DNA of 64,000 bases from Adiantum capillus-veneris (lineage: Eukaryota; Streptophyta; Polypodiopsida; Polypodiales; Pteridaceae), in contig CM043944.1 in NCBI GenBank assembly GCA_014529385.2, positions 93,824,476 to 93,888,475 on the forward strand. The letters run 5' to 3'. The translations under genes were made by a program, and so were the position numbers. Within the stretch, counting starts at the first letter, position 1, and every line of letters begins with the position of its first letter. Below the pieces are notes generated by a model that saw nothing but the letters and a program-made list of their open reading frames with translations, had not been told where the DNA came from and ran no database searches. This document shows positions 22,042-33,899 of the stretch, piece by piece.

Positions 22042-23016
22042 ATAATTGATGCCATTTTTCTTTTCCATAAGCTTGTTAGGCAGTTATTGATGAGCATTGC
22101 ATAGTTGACATTTATTTTTTGAAACAAATGTGCCTCATGCTTGGTCTCACAGGAACTATTTTGGCATAGTTGCAACAGTAAAATATTACTGATAACTGCT
22201 ACTGTGACCACATAGTTATAAGATAAACTTTTGACCGCATAATATACCCCCACTTTGTGGACTTCCACAGTGGAAATGTGAGCACATATGCCACATTTTG
22301 GGGCCTATCAATCCTTATTGCTTCTTGGATTCGCTCGTAACTGGAGGCCAATGCAGAGCGTGCTTTGTTCTCCAACTCACAATGTGTCTTCTCATTGGGT
22401 AAAGCATATCAACTATTTTCGATGTGTTACACTTGTCGTCATACTTGGAGCTATTGGACATATGTAAACCAGTTGATTCATTGTCTATGGCCATGTGATG
22501 GCTTTGAAAGGGCTTGGAAGACCCTCCAAGTTGTACGAGCTTATACTCTAAGCAAGCTTTACAAAACTCAAAAGCTAGAACCTCCTTAATCAATGTCAAC
22601 AATTATGGGAAGCAAGCCAAGCCTTATATTATACTAGGAAATTATTTACCTTTGGGAAGTAAACAATTTTCTCGACACATTCTTCCTCGTTGATTTGGTA
22701 TTAATGGAAGCCAAAATTGGAGTTTGAATGGAGTAATAGGCAGTAGAAAATTAGCTAATGTCAAAGAGCGATTAGAGTGGCTTGATGTCAAGAAGTACTT
22801 AGCTTACCCTGTTGCAATTTACCCCAAAAGTGTATGTAAGATTGCATCATTGAGACCTTTTTTCATTTTGTTTTGATTTCTAGATGTCTAAGATCATTGT
22901 GAATTATTAGTAGGAAAGAACATGCTTACATGCTTGAATGGTTTTTTTGTCTAGGTAGATTAGATGGGAAGACAACCTTGGACACCATTTTAGAGAATTG
23001 CATAGTAAGATGGCCC
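22042..23016. other. Intergenic, nothing coding recognised
   Basis: Contains 22159-22200, the reverse-complement match to 14187-14230. Otherwise no signature. Confidence 0.4.
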
Positions 23017-23021
23017 TTTAA

Positions 23022-23711
23022 TGTAGAGGTTAGGGAGGATACAATAGACAACCATTCATGACATTAGCATCATAATTAACAGTTAATTACATACTCTCGG
23101 GAAGAGAAGGGGGGGGGGGTTCACTGGTTGTAAACCTCCCATATCACGTGCTTTCAAAGCCTATTTTAAAAACCCCCTACCTATTGATTTTTCATGGATT
23201 AAATGCACCTTTTTTTATTCAACTTGTGTAAGCCTCTTTTATTTGATACCCTTTTGTATGTTAAATAAGGGTTAAATATAGGGTTTTAAACCCCTTATGT
23301 TGAACTCATGTACTATGTGAATATATTTATGGGTGAACTCTCCTTCCCCGAGTACACACTAGAGCTTGGAGTAGCATGTAAGCACAAACTTAATAACTAA
23401 ATTGCTTCAAAGTCAGTACAAAGAAGCTCATTATATAGAGTTAGTATACGAATCTCATCCAACATCATACATGACATCATAGAAAGCTTCAAATCAGTCC
23501 AAATCCACTTGTGAATTCATGGGTACTCTCTTAAGCCACTTTAGGAACCCTTTTACTAAATTTACTTAAGTCCACACCCTCTAATAATGCCTCTCATGGC
23601 TACGTGCACCCTTTAGGTGGTGTTTCCATATGCTATCACATTCCATGCAACCTAGCATCGAGTAGACAAGAGGGTTACACACAAACATGGGATAAAGCCA
23701 TAAACCTAACA
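23022..23711 (-). repeat. 3' LTR (minus sense) of short LTR element
   Basis: Homologous to 25378-25675, enlarged by the 261-bp MITE-like insertion and by about 130 bp absent from the other copy. Confidence 0.8.
23092..23352. mobile_element. MITE-like insertion in LTR, 261 bp
   Basis: Absent from the sister LTR, where ATTACACACTAG is uninterrupted. It is bounded by TACA on both sides (23088-23091 and 23353-23356). The ends are loosely inverted (CTCGGGAAG...TTCAC against the reverse complement of GTGAACTCTCCTTCCCCGAG). A G run lies at 23109-23119. Confidence 0.65.
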
Positions 23712-24062
23712 ATCCTCTCCTTGAGGTTTAGACTATGATATCTGATAACTCTGACACGTTTCAATCAAGGAGCAAAAGAACATTTCCAATCTAGGAGACC
23801 ATACCCAATCCAAGAGACAAAATATCTCTAATCTAAAAGACACTACACACCTTCCTTTGAACAGATGTATAAACATTTAGACCAAGCTAATCCAAGCTAT
23901 CTCCAACAAAATACACTAAGAGGTAAAGGATAAAGCAAAAGCTAGAGAATTTCATCATAGTCATAGCCACAAGAGACTAGAAGGCTATTGTAGTCTTCTT
24001 CTTTATCTTCTTCCTTGCCTTCTTCTGCCAGACAAAGTGATCTACTAGGCTTCGAACTGCTG

Positions 24063-24179
24063 TTATTTCTCTTTTTTGAAGCACTTGGAAGGAGGATAGC
24101 CCTTCTTCCCACAAATGCTACAAGCCTTTGATGCTAGGAAATCTTTTGCTATATGTCCCTCTTTGCCACACTTGAAACA
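24063..24179 (-). pseudogene. Double zinc-knuckle nucleocapsid fragment
   Basis: Minus-strand frame CFKCGKEGHIAKDF, then ACSICGKKGYPPSKCFKK and a stop. These are two CX2CX4HX4C knuckles in tandem, each missing one ligand (last Cys to Phe in the first, His to Tyr in the second). It is too short for a longer reading frame and has no start codon. It belongs to the nucleocapsid part of the LTR element around it. Confidence 0.75.
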
Positions 24180-24282
24180 AGTGTTATTGCTAAAACTAAC
24201 TGCAAATGCTCTTCTTGTAATATAAAAGCATATAAATCAAAGATATTCTGCTTGGTTGCAAATGTTTGGATTTTAATCAGTT

Positions 24283-24285
<3 letters not shown>

Positions 24286-24328
<43 letters not shown>
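24286..24328. repeat. (GA)n microsatellite
   Basis: About 21 GA units inside the LTR element. Confidence 0.95.
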
Positions 24329-24332
<4 letters not shown>

Positions 24333-24532
24333 TTCTCCTTCTGTGTGAAGTACATCTTCACCTTGAGGTGAAGTCCCTTCCCAATAGATAACACCTTTTG
24401 CCTTTGTTTGCTTTGAAGCCTCGTTGAAGTTCCTTTTGCACTTTGGTGTTGTAGAGAGACGAGTCTCTACCTCTATGGGAACCGTCTCTTAGCTGGACAT
24501 GACACATGCCTTCTACTCGTGAGAATCACTCC

Positions 24533-24949
24533 TTAGGAGGGCTTGGGTTTACTCAAATTTGCCTGTTGGAAAGAGGCCCTAGAGGGCTTGGGGCTCTTAG
24601 AGCTTGAAGGATTTGGGCAAGGAGAGTCATGGGAAGCTACCCTTGGTGGGATCTGAAAAGAGAATTGAGGCAATGTGAATGGCCGTTGGTGTTGGAGTTT
24701 TCTCCAAAGAAAAATTTTGTGATCGCGTATGTATGAGCAATGCCTACATACCCGAACGTGGGCACAATGGAATTTGGTGCAAGGGTTTGAAGTCCGCCCA
24801 CTATCTGAAATAGCCTCAAGGATTGAGCCTGTGATGTGTGGGTCAATGACCCAAACTTTGTAAGTTAACCAACCCATCCATGTTGTTTCCTTGTGGAGGG
24901 AGGCCACAAAAGGATCTCTTTGTACGGTTTCTTGGGGCCAACTACACAT
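24533..24949 (-). pseudogene. Open frame in LTR element, function unknown
   Basis: 139 codons, upstream (minus sense) of the knuckles. It starts MCSWPQETVQRD and ends in a Ser/Pro/Lys-rich tail. It may be the N-terminal gag part of this element, but I recognise no capsid motif. Confidence 0.35.
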
Positions 24950-25363
24950 GCACGCACAATTCCTTAATGGAGTTATTATATACTAATCAAACCCAAACTA
25001 AGAGCTAAAAAGTGCATGTGAAAGCTCTTGTTATATGCCTTTTGATGAATGGAATCCCTCTTCCAGCGGGAACTCTAGGGAATGGAAAAATTATGCAAAC
25101 AGTAATATAAAGTGTGCTTTTAATCATGCAATCATAGGGCCTATTCTTCCTCTAATCATAAGTCCCTCAAGACGAGGGTAGTGGCTCATTGGTATTGTCA
25201 AGGACATACCAAAAAATCAATCAGCATCGTTATTGATTAAGGAACTTATGCTAGAGAGAGATTAACAGAATAATTAATTAGAGAGATGAACCAAGTAATT
25301 AATTAGAGAGAACTAATTATAGGTTTGATAATCAATGATAAAGATTAGGGAGAACTAATTATG

Positions 25364-25375
25364 GGTTTGATACCA
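25364..25375 (-). other. Candidate PBS of short LTR element
   Basis: On minus TGGTATCAAAC directly inside the LTR; the first eight bases equal the iMet PBS. Confidence 0.55.
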
Positions 25376-25680
25376 TTTGTAAAGATTAGGGAGGGTAAAA
25401 TAAGGAACCATTCGTGGCATTAGCATAGTAGTCAACACTTAAATACAAATTACACACTAGAGATTGGAGTAGAGTGTAAACATAAATTTGATAACTAGAT
25501 TACTTTAGCGTGAGTACGAAAAGGACATTATATAGAGCTAGTGTAAGCATGCCTCTCACGAATATCTGCATCCTTTAGTTGTTTTTCCAAATGCTACCAC
25601 ATGATTCCATGCCACCCAAGCATCGAATAGACGAGGTGTTACACACAAGCATAAGATAAAACCATAAACCTAACATTTAA

Positions 25681-26298
25681 TATTTACACTAGAAGGACGA
25701 TACAACTCCACAACGAATTGAAAAGGAATAGGAATTATTAGACCTTTGTTATGCTCAATATGTTTCATGCATAGAATAGCTTTTGGCATCAAGCAAAGAT
25801 GTGAGCTTGCATGAGTTGAGAATGGCAAACTTGTCTACAAACACAAATAAAGATAGCTGCTACATTACATAATTAAATCATTATGATGCACTTTTTACAT
25901 TTATAAAGTGAAGAGAAGAACTTTGGCATTGATAAATCAACTCCAACGTTTGCAAAAAAAATAGGGGTGAAAGATTTCCTTTAATAAAGTAGTCGTTTAA
26001 TCATCTTTTGTTGCTTTTATTTTGCAGGTTATGGATCTTGCAAATACTCCCCTTTGGTATTTTGAACCATACACTTATTGAGTTACAACATTATTTTATG
26101 GCATTTTTCAAAATGCAACTCACATTTTCACCCGTGAAAATTGGTCAATTTACTTAGAAATAGATAAATGCTGTGCAAAAAACAACCTTGGCTGTGTATA
26201 TACTTAAGCATTACTATTCTTGAAGGGATGCACATGGTTTATGGTACTTTGTTTTATTGAAATCCCCTCTTATTGATGTTCTTTAACTCAGTTCTTTA
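25681..26298. other. Intergenic, nothing recognised
   Basis: AT-rich sequence without coding or repeat signatures. Confidence 0.4.
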
Positions 26299-26306
26299 AT
26301 CGCGGT

Positions 26307-26521
26307 CAGTGTTAGAAAAAATCGGGGTCTAGTGTATTTTAACTTGTTGAAATTAGAAAATCCCGGTTAGATTTTGAGCTTGCCTTTAAGAAATCCGGCA
26401 AATTTGCACAAGTTTTGGTGTTATTACCGGCAAAAGCTTCAAATTTTGACCTGAAAACGCAGAGAATGTCAAGTTTCCCCTTATTTTGATTGGTTAGGAA
26501 AAACATATTTTTCTAGCCCTG
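26307..26521. mobile_element. hAT-type MITE, 215 bp
   Basis: Terminal inverted repeats are CAGTGTTAGAAAAA on the left and TTTTTCTAGCCCTG on the right (reverse complement CAGGGCTAGAAAAA). The flanking direct repeats ATCGCGGT at 26299-26306 and 26522-26529 are a perfect 8-bp target duplication, the hallmark of hAT elements. Related copies lie at 46089-46301 (opposite strand) and, more diverged, at 15900-16135. Confidence 0.88.
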
Positions 26522-26529
26522 ATCGCGGT

Positions 26530-27400
26530 GCTACGTTCTCTACTCTTAAATTTCATATTTTGTTGACAAAAACATATTAGTATTCTTCCATTTATGAGGT
26601 TAACAATGTCATTGGCATTGCCATCAATGATGTTATCTATATCTCACACATCCTACTTTATACGATAATTTTTTTATAAATTAAGATCATAAATGTGTTG
26701 GACCTTAACTTTCGTGTACTCGAAATCTTAACTTTCGTGTACTCGAAATCTAGAGAAATATCTTATATGGTTGCATAGTTGAAGATCCTCTAATTTGCAA
26801 AATAAAGACCAAAAAATTAGTATTTTTGCACATTAATGGTACCCTTCCTTACATTATCTAACTTTTTTTTTTTTTTTTGGCTTAAACAGAAATCTAATAT
26901 AGATACGATCACCATATCTTTTTAGCTTTTCTTTTTTCTTATATAAGTAGAATTTTTGTCTCTCTGACACTTAGGATTCACTTGTGAGCTTACCGAGTTG
27001 TTGTAGGGAGCAATATATTCTCCACTTTGCGAGTATGGCATATTGACCTAAGTTCACTTTTCTAGATATTATCCATGGATTAATAATATTAACATGCCAC
27101 AAACAATCCCAATTTTTAATTTTTTAATTTTTGGCAAAACTCACAAACAATCTCAACTTGTCCCCCATAACTTGACATGCTTCAACTCATTTTCCATCCT
27201 TCACTATTTCCTCCGTAGTGTTTGGACGCCTACTTAGACATTTCCCCTTCTCTTACCAATTTTGCAACAAAAATAAATAAACGTAAAGAATGGATAATTC
27301 ATGATTTTATACCATTGATTGAAGCTTTGCGCTAAATTTCATACGAAGTATATGCTAGCTGCTTTGGATCGTCTGTGTGCACATCATTGGTTCTCAGTGT
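26530..27400. other. Intergenic, small duplication and poly-T
   Basis: A 24-bp tandem duplication (TTAACTTTCGTGTACTCGAA) at about 26704-26750 and an 18-T run at about 26862. No gene recognised. Confidence 0.5.
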
Positions 27401-27829
27401 AGACCCCTTCTGAATGGTATGTGGAATACTTTTACTATCTAGTTTTGAAACTCTCCACAACAAAAGAAACAATGAAGGGCCCATGTATATCATTTGGATA
27501 TGAGGAACAAAGTTTGCATCTACTTGAAAATGCATGGCACCTAGGTGCTACAATGGTTGCGGACCTTGTTGAAGAAGAAGAACCATTGCGATTGTCGAAA
27601 GACATTGTATGTAAGCTAAGATATGAGAGTTAACTTTCCCAAAGTTGTTAACTTCAGAAATGCTGCTGTAGAAAAACCTTCGATAACTCTAATTTTCTTC
27701 TTCTTTTACATCAATGCATAGAGAATGTTGTGCTCTTCAATTGAGGCTATAGATCACCCAAATCGGAGTTTGAGTGGAACGTTCATGACCAAAAGAGTGA
27801 ACTATTGTCTACTAGGTCAAAAACGGATG

Positions 27830-28880
<1,051 letters not shown>

Positions 28881-29590
28881 AGAGAGATTGAAAGAGATAA
28901 TCGTTCTGTAAATTGTCTATAAATATACCTTCGTAGATAACTAACTTCCATTTTCCATACACCTTGACACTGACCCTCTCTCTTGGAGCCATGGCTTATT
29001 CCTCGTCTTGCAAGGTTAGTTTATTTTTGGATGCTTTTTTTGTTGACCCAATATTTCTTGATCGTCTAGCAAGGTTTGCAATGGTCAGCCCTAGAGATTT
29101 GGGGTTTGTAGTAATAGCGAAATGTATGCAATCTGTCTACCCCTGAGGGAGATATCAAACCCAAGTGAAAGATAGTGTGACATTTGGGGATCAGTTCTAA
29201 TTCATATTGGACTCATCCTTGTCTACAAGATTCCTCTTGGTGTTAAACAAGGGATCAACTAGCACTATGGGTAGAGATATGTCCACAACTCCAAACGTAG
29301 CAAGAGCTATCCGACAACTCTTTTGAAGAGGAAGTTTTTTATAATCTTTGTAACCAAAAAGAACATAGGATTCTAGCTCACTATGCAAAACTTTTGTGGA
29401 ATAAGTTTGGATCAAAGAAGAAATTAAAACAAAGAAAGCAACATTCCTGCAAGTTCCCACAAGAGCCAAAAAACATAGAGTACTCTAGAGTACATAGTGC
29501 TAAATAGCCACCAATACCCCAAGTTGAGCAAAAAGATTTCAAGGTGCTCAATTAGGAAAAAGGTGGTTGAAGTGCCACAAGAAAAAAATG
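28881..29590. other. Intergenic, nothing supported
   Basis: A short frame with a good ATG context at 28991 (GCCATGG) has no recognisable domain. Minus-strand frame 29197-29469 likewise. Confidence 0.35.
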
Positions 29591-31280
29591 ATAATTGTGT
29601 TTACAAGTTGATCCTATACCAGATGGTGTTTCAAAAATGGTTAAAATGGAACAAAAGTATGATGGCTATTGTTGGGTGAAGCACGTACAGTTAAGAATGA
29701 AGTATCTTGCTATCATCAGGCGAAGTAAATGTGGTGGATATCTTCTCTGCAACAACATTACATGCCCCACCAGAGCAATAAACATATGCCCAAATGAGAC
29801 ATCATGGACCGAATTATTGACGTCAATTTTTTATGTGGGTATGTTAAGCTCAATAAAAAGAACTTTAAAGTGCTTTTATTGTGGGCAAAGTCCAATTCTA
29901 CTTCTTGACTACCCTTGCACTATTTATTACTTACTCTTCACTGAACAACTGGACCTGTTTGTTCATCCATCTTGAAAAAAGGTGTGTTGTGATCAACAAT
30001 ATGCGGATAAGAGAGCTTGTTGCCTGTGTGGTCTCCAAAACACCTACAACTAGCCCTAGGCATTTGGAATTAAATCTTGCAAATCAAATGATAATGGGAG
30101 CACATGTTCGTAAATAGAGAGAACACTAGATAGCAATAAGCCTCTCTCCATCTTGGAAGGTATGCGACCATTGATCCATACACAAAGGTAATGTATCAAT
30201 TCCTATTTGAGAGGAGAGTGAACATTCATGCAATCTGATAGTAACATAGTAATTGCATTTTCAGATTTAAGCACATGATGAAAGAAGCCACTGCTACAAG
30301 AATTGGAGCTGGACCAGAGTCTTAGTTGCTTAGTTTGAAGAACACATATGGGTATAGGTATTTCATGGCATGTTTTTCCAAGATAGTGCACATATCCAAA
30401 CAAAAATACGTCACGTGTTCAAAATGTTGACCATCAATCACGGGTCAGCTGTTGAGCTAGTCAATAGAATGAGACAAGATGGGAATGGAGGCTTGCAAAT
30501 AAGCTAGGTTTGCTTTGACCATGTATGCAAGGTTGTGGGCTAGACAACAATGGTAGCACATGTGTACGATCCTTTGTAAGTATAGCTATCCTAAGTAAGC
30601 TTTGATCTTTTTTAATTCAACAAAGCCATTTACCAACCCTCTAACTATGCAAAGATCAAGAAATGCAAACCATTGATGTATGTGAGATGAAAGGAGAAGA
30701 CACGCAAGCAAAGATCATGTTTTGGAAAATGATGAATGCTGTGTTTCTTGGGAACGGACACCGTCTAGGTGATTTTAGAGGATTCATGGCCGATGAGGCA
30801 GGAGCAAACCAAAAAGAAATCCCCACAGTATTTAACGGTGGGATCAACAATGTTATGGAGGGAAGAGAGGGTTCTTGCTTGTTTCACTGGAGCAAAGCTT
30901 GCAAATTCACACAACTTAATATGTGCATACAAATTTTCACATGAGCACAAGTGCTTGTGTGAATTATGGAATTTTGCAAGAAGTGATGATGAAGCAATTG
31001 TATTAAACAAAAATATCATGGATAATAGTTGTGTTATAGGAAATGGAGGAATTATCATTCATTCCTACAACAAACTTGGCAAAAACAAAGCACATGAGCT
31101 GGTTGGAGGTGAGGTCAACAAAGAGATGTTGAGCTTGTATAATGCATGCGTGTCTAAGCTTTCAAACTCTTTGCTTCAAAGCATGAAAATGCTAGCTTTT
31201 GTTGAGGGCAAATGCCATGGGACCCTTTTGCAAAAAAGTTGGCTCATCGGGAAGAACAAGGATGAGCACCCACATTAGCA
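29590..31280 (+). pseudogene. MULE-type transposase relic
   Basis: Several frames in order on +. At about 29650-29960 there is a Cys-rich N-terminal zinc region (GGYLLCNNITCPTRAINICP, then KCFYCGQSPILLLDYPC). It continues FIHLEKRCVVINNMRIREL in the next frame. At 30660-30890 comes a transposase-like core (GFMADEAGANQKEI, NNVMEGREGSCLFHW), followed by helical sequence to 31280. With the SWIM finger at about 32100, the order fits Mutator-like transposases, which cut and paste DNA. Assignment of the core rests on order and the SWIM motif and is weaker than for the retroelements. Multiple shifts and stops. Confidence 0.55.
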
Positions 31281-31433
31281 TCTATTGCAAGAGAGATTGA
31301 GGATCAAATTGGAGGTGCTCCTTTCTATCAACACCCAACAGTTGAAGGGGATAATATTACAGTGTTTAGGAAGAAAAAACAAACATGACATGTCAACTAT
31401 GAGAAAGAAAATGCTTCACATCGACCAAAGTAC

Positions 31434-31880
31434 TTGATGCAAAACGTTACGCGTAATCAAAGAGGTGTGCAAGCAACTAGCAGAGTGGCCTCTCAAGAAT
31501 GCAAAGAACATGAGGAGGGACTAGTGATAGAGGAGATCAACATACACAAGACAATGTGGGAAATTTTTTGTATACCAAAGGGCAATAGAGTTCAATGCCA
31601 AGGATGGTTAGGGTCTAGAGCCGAGAAGTGCAAAAGAAACATTAAAAACACCGGTACAGGTGCTGCTGCACCATCCTTTTGGGGTATCAAAACCTGGGAA
31701 AATGGAACAGATATTGCTTATGGTAGAGGCTCAAAGACCCAATCCATGTGATTCTACAATGACAGTGTGGATCACACATGGCAGATTTGTAACACAATCA
31801 TTCAATGTCCATCTAGAGAACCCAACATATGGCCAGTGTAGCTGGGAACAAAGGGGGAACAAACTTGACTTCTATTGAAT
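31434..31880 (+). pseudogene. MULE relic, middle part
   Basis: Two overlapping frames between the transposase core and the SWIM finger without own signature; included because position and strand fit the same element. Confidence 0.35.
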
Positions 31881-32084
31881 TGCAAAATTTGGAGTCAATA
31901 GAGTTCATAGTTAAGAGAGTGTAATTACAAAAACACACAATGCATGTTATTGACGAGGAATTCAAGACTCGAAGAGAATTGACTCAACAGTTACCATGGA
32001 GCTCAAATTGTACAACATATTGTTGTTAAGACAAACATGCATGAGAAATTCATGGTTGAAACAACGAGTTCCTAGGTCTGAGGC

Positions 32085-32280
32085 AAGATGTATGAAGTTC
32101 ACATTGCAAGTAGTCCGATGTGTACATGTGGATACTTTGCAGATAGAGTGGCATTGAACAAAACGTACATGGCTTGCAAGCATATTTACTTTCTCTTCCT
32201 TTGCTACTTTGTCTTGGATGTGAACCATAACATGTTTATCCATCAAAGCAAGCTAACCAATGAGGATCTACTTTGAGTGT
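32085..32280 (+). pseudogene. SWIM zinc finger of MULE relic
   Basis: PMCTCGYFADRVALNKTYMACKH: CxC followed by a spaced C-x-H, the SWIM finger pattern found at the C-terminus of MULE/FAR1 transposases. The frame is open from 32088 to a stop at 32276. Confidence 0.65.
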
Positions 32281-32639
32281 TCAATTATCGTCTCATAATT
32301 TTAGTCAAAGCTAATGAGTACACTATAATTATTGCATCCCAAGAACACCCATGCCATTTGGTGGTCTAATTCTACCTTGTAATTCCTTTTTGACAAATTT
32401 AGAAATATTTCTTTCTAATTATGTTGTTGATTACATGTATGTGCATAATTGTAAAGTGAATTGTGTCGCGTGAAGAAAGTCTTATTTGGTTTTGGTAGAG
32501 AAAGAAAGTATGCGGAAAAGTAGTGGAGGGAAGAGATTGTGATGTAAAGAGAGCTCACAAAGAGAATGGTTGGAACATCTCACGAGTATAGCGAGAGAGG
32601 GTGTTGAGAGATAGAGAGCAAGAGAGTGGGTGTTGGTGG

Positions 32640-33539
32640 ATTCATTGAACGGATGCCCACCTAGCCAAATGCCTATCAGAACACCACATTTTTAATGAAT
32701 TTGTACTCTGTTATTTTTTTGAGCTAGTGTAGCTACATTGTGTGTAAATTCTAATATGAGAGGAGCAGATCTTTCATTGAGTAGTAATTTTTTCATGATA
32801 TTTGTAAATGCCCATGTAAACCGGCCACCGACCATTTAGAAAGCCTAAGGTATAAAAGTCAATAACCTTAATGTGAAAGGAGGCTTATCTTTAGAGGAAG
32901 AAAAGAGCTCTGTTGTACGCTCAAGTGGCTTCTTAACTCCAACTTGTAATCAATATATATGGTGATTAGATTATTCATTTTCAATTACAAAACTTGCATT
33001 GTGTTCCTCTTTCCTTGCTCTTTCAATTAAGTGTAAGCATTGTCAGTTTTGTAGAGATTTGCAACTATGTGTCAGTGAGCTATTTCTTCATAATTGAGTG
33101 CCTAAATCACTATTTTTTGACGTTTTGGTCATAGGAGGGTGCTCCTAGGCCATAGGGTGACCTTTCTGGATAGTTCTGTTACAATTTTTAGGACCTTGAT
33201 TATGATGGATTGTGATTTTGGTACCTTTCTAGATTAGGACCAGACTTAGTAGGATAGTGCACCTAGGCCTCTTTGACCTCCTCCTAAATTTTTGTAGCAT
33301 TTTAAGTTTGTTTGAGTTCCAAAATGGCGTGATGATTGAGAGTGGTGAGAAAGAACATAGGCAAACTTCCGATCATTGAGTGGTGGTTTGCTTATTGAGT
33401 TGATGTGATTGCCTGTTAGGTTCACTTCTTGAGGATTGACAACCTCAAAGAGTCTTCGAGCCCCATCGAGTCATTTCTCTGAGTATTGATATATTATGTT
33501 AGCTATGCAATAGACATCTGTCGCTACAACCCGCTAACA
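32640..33539 (+). repeat. 5' LTR of palindrome-leader retroelement (left end uncertain)
   Basis: The right end is fixed by ...CCGCTAACA directly before a PBS-like sequence. A TATA box (TATAAAAG) lies at 32851-32858. The start near TGTTGGTGGATTC (about 32629-32640) is a guess, because no second LTR is in the window for comparison. Confidence 0.5.
32851..32858 (+). promoter_or_regulatory. TATA box in LTR
   Basis: TATAAAAG, about 690 bp before the PBS, in a suitable place for the element's U3/R promoter. Confidence 0.5.
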
Positions 33540-33540
33540 T

Positions 33541-33558
33541 TGGTGCCATTTTCGGGAA
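33541..33558 (+). other. Candidate PBS, tRNA-Asp type
   Basis: TGGTGCCATTTTCGGGAA matches the Athila/Ogre-type tRNA-Asp PBS (TGGCGCCGTTGCCGGGGA) at 13 of 18 positions. Four of the five differences are C-to-T or G-to-A transitions. Confidence 0.65.
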
Positions 33559-33899
33559 TGATCCTTAGATGGTGAGTGACCTAGTGCATATTTAGAGCAT
33601 TCTTTTTTGAATCTTTCCATTCCATTTACACTAGCAGTGAAGCAGCTAGACACGGGGTTTAGTGCTTGATAGAGTCTAGAAGTTGAGAACTTGCTAGATC
33701 TATTCTTGAGAGGTAAAGGGTGTTGTGAGTGAGATAGCTAAAAGCATTTCATTCTTCTAATTTGTTTATGCTTTCAGAGTGTTGTTCAATTTTCTGTTAC
33801 GACTTTATTTTATACTGTTTTGTTTATTTTTGTTTCATGTTTCTTTCCAGTACATAGGAGTAGGGTAAATAGAAACTACCACCATTAAATTTGGGCTAA

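Larger units (their letters stand above)
23022..25675 (-). mobile_element. Short non-autonomous LTR retroelement with zinc knuckles
   Basis: Direct repeats at 23022-23711 and 25378-25675 (left copy longer, partly through a MITE). Both start TGTARAGRTTAGGGAGG and end AAACCTAACA. The element is flanked by a perfect TTTAA duplication (23017-23021 and 25676-25680). Read on minus, the 25378 LTR ends CTTTACA and is followed by TGGTATCAAAC, an iMet-like PBS. A purine run CAAGGAGAGGAT precedes the other LTR. The interior of about 1.7 kb has a double zinc knuckle (24063-24179) but no protease, integrase or RT that I can find. It resembles gag-only (TR-GAG/LARD-like) elements. Confidence 0.8.

Noticed and set aside
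27421-27633. Open frame with GYEEQSLHLLENAWHLGA
   Set aside because: Looks protein-like but too short, no family recognised, no splice or promoter support.
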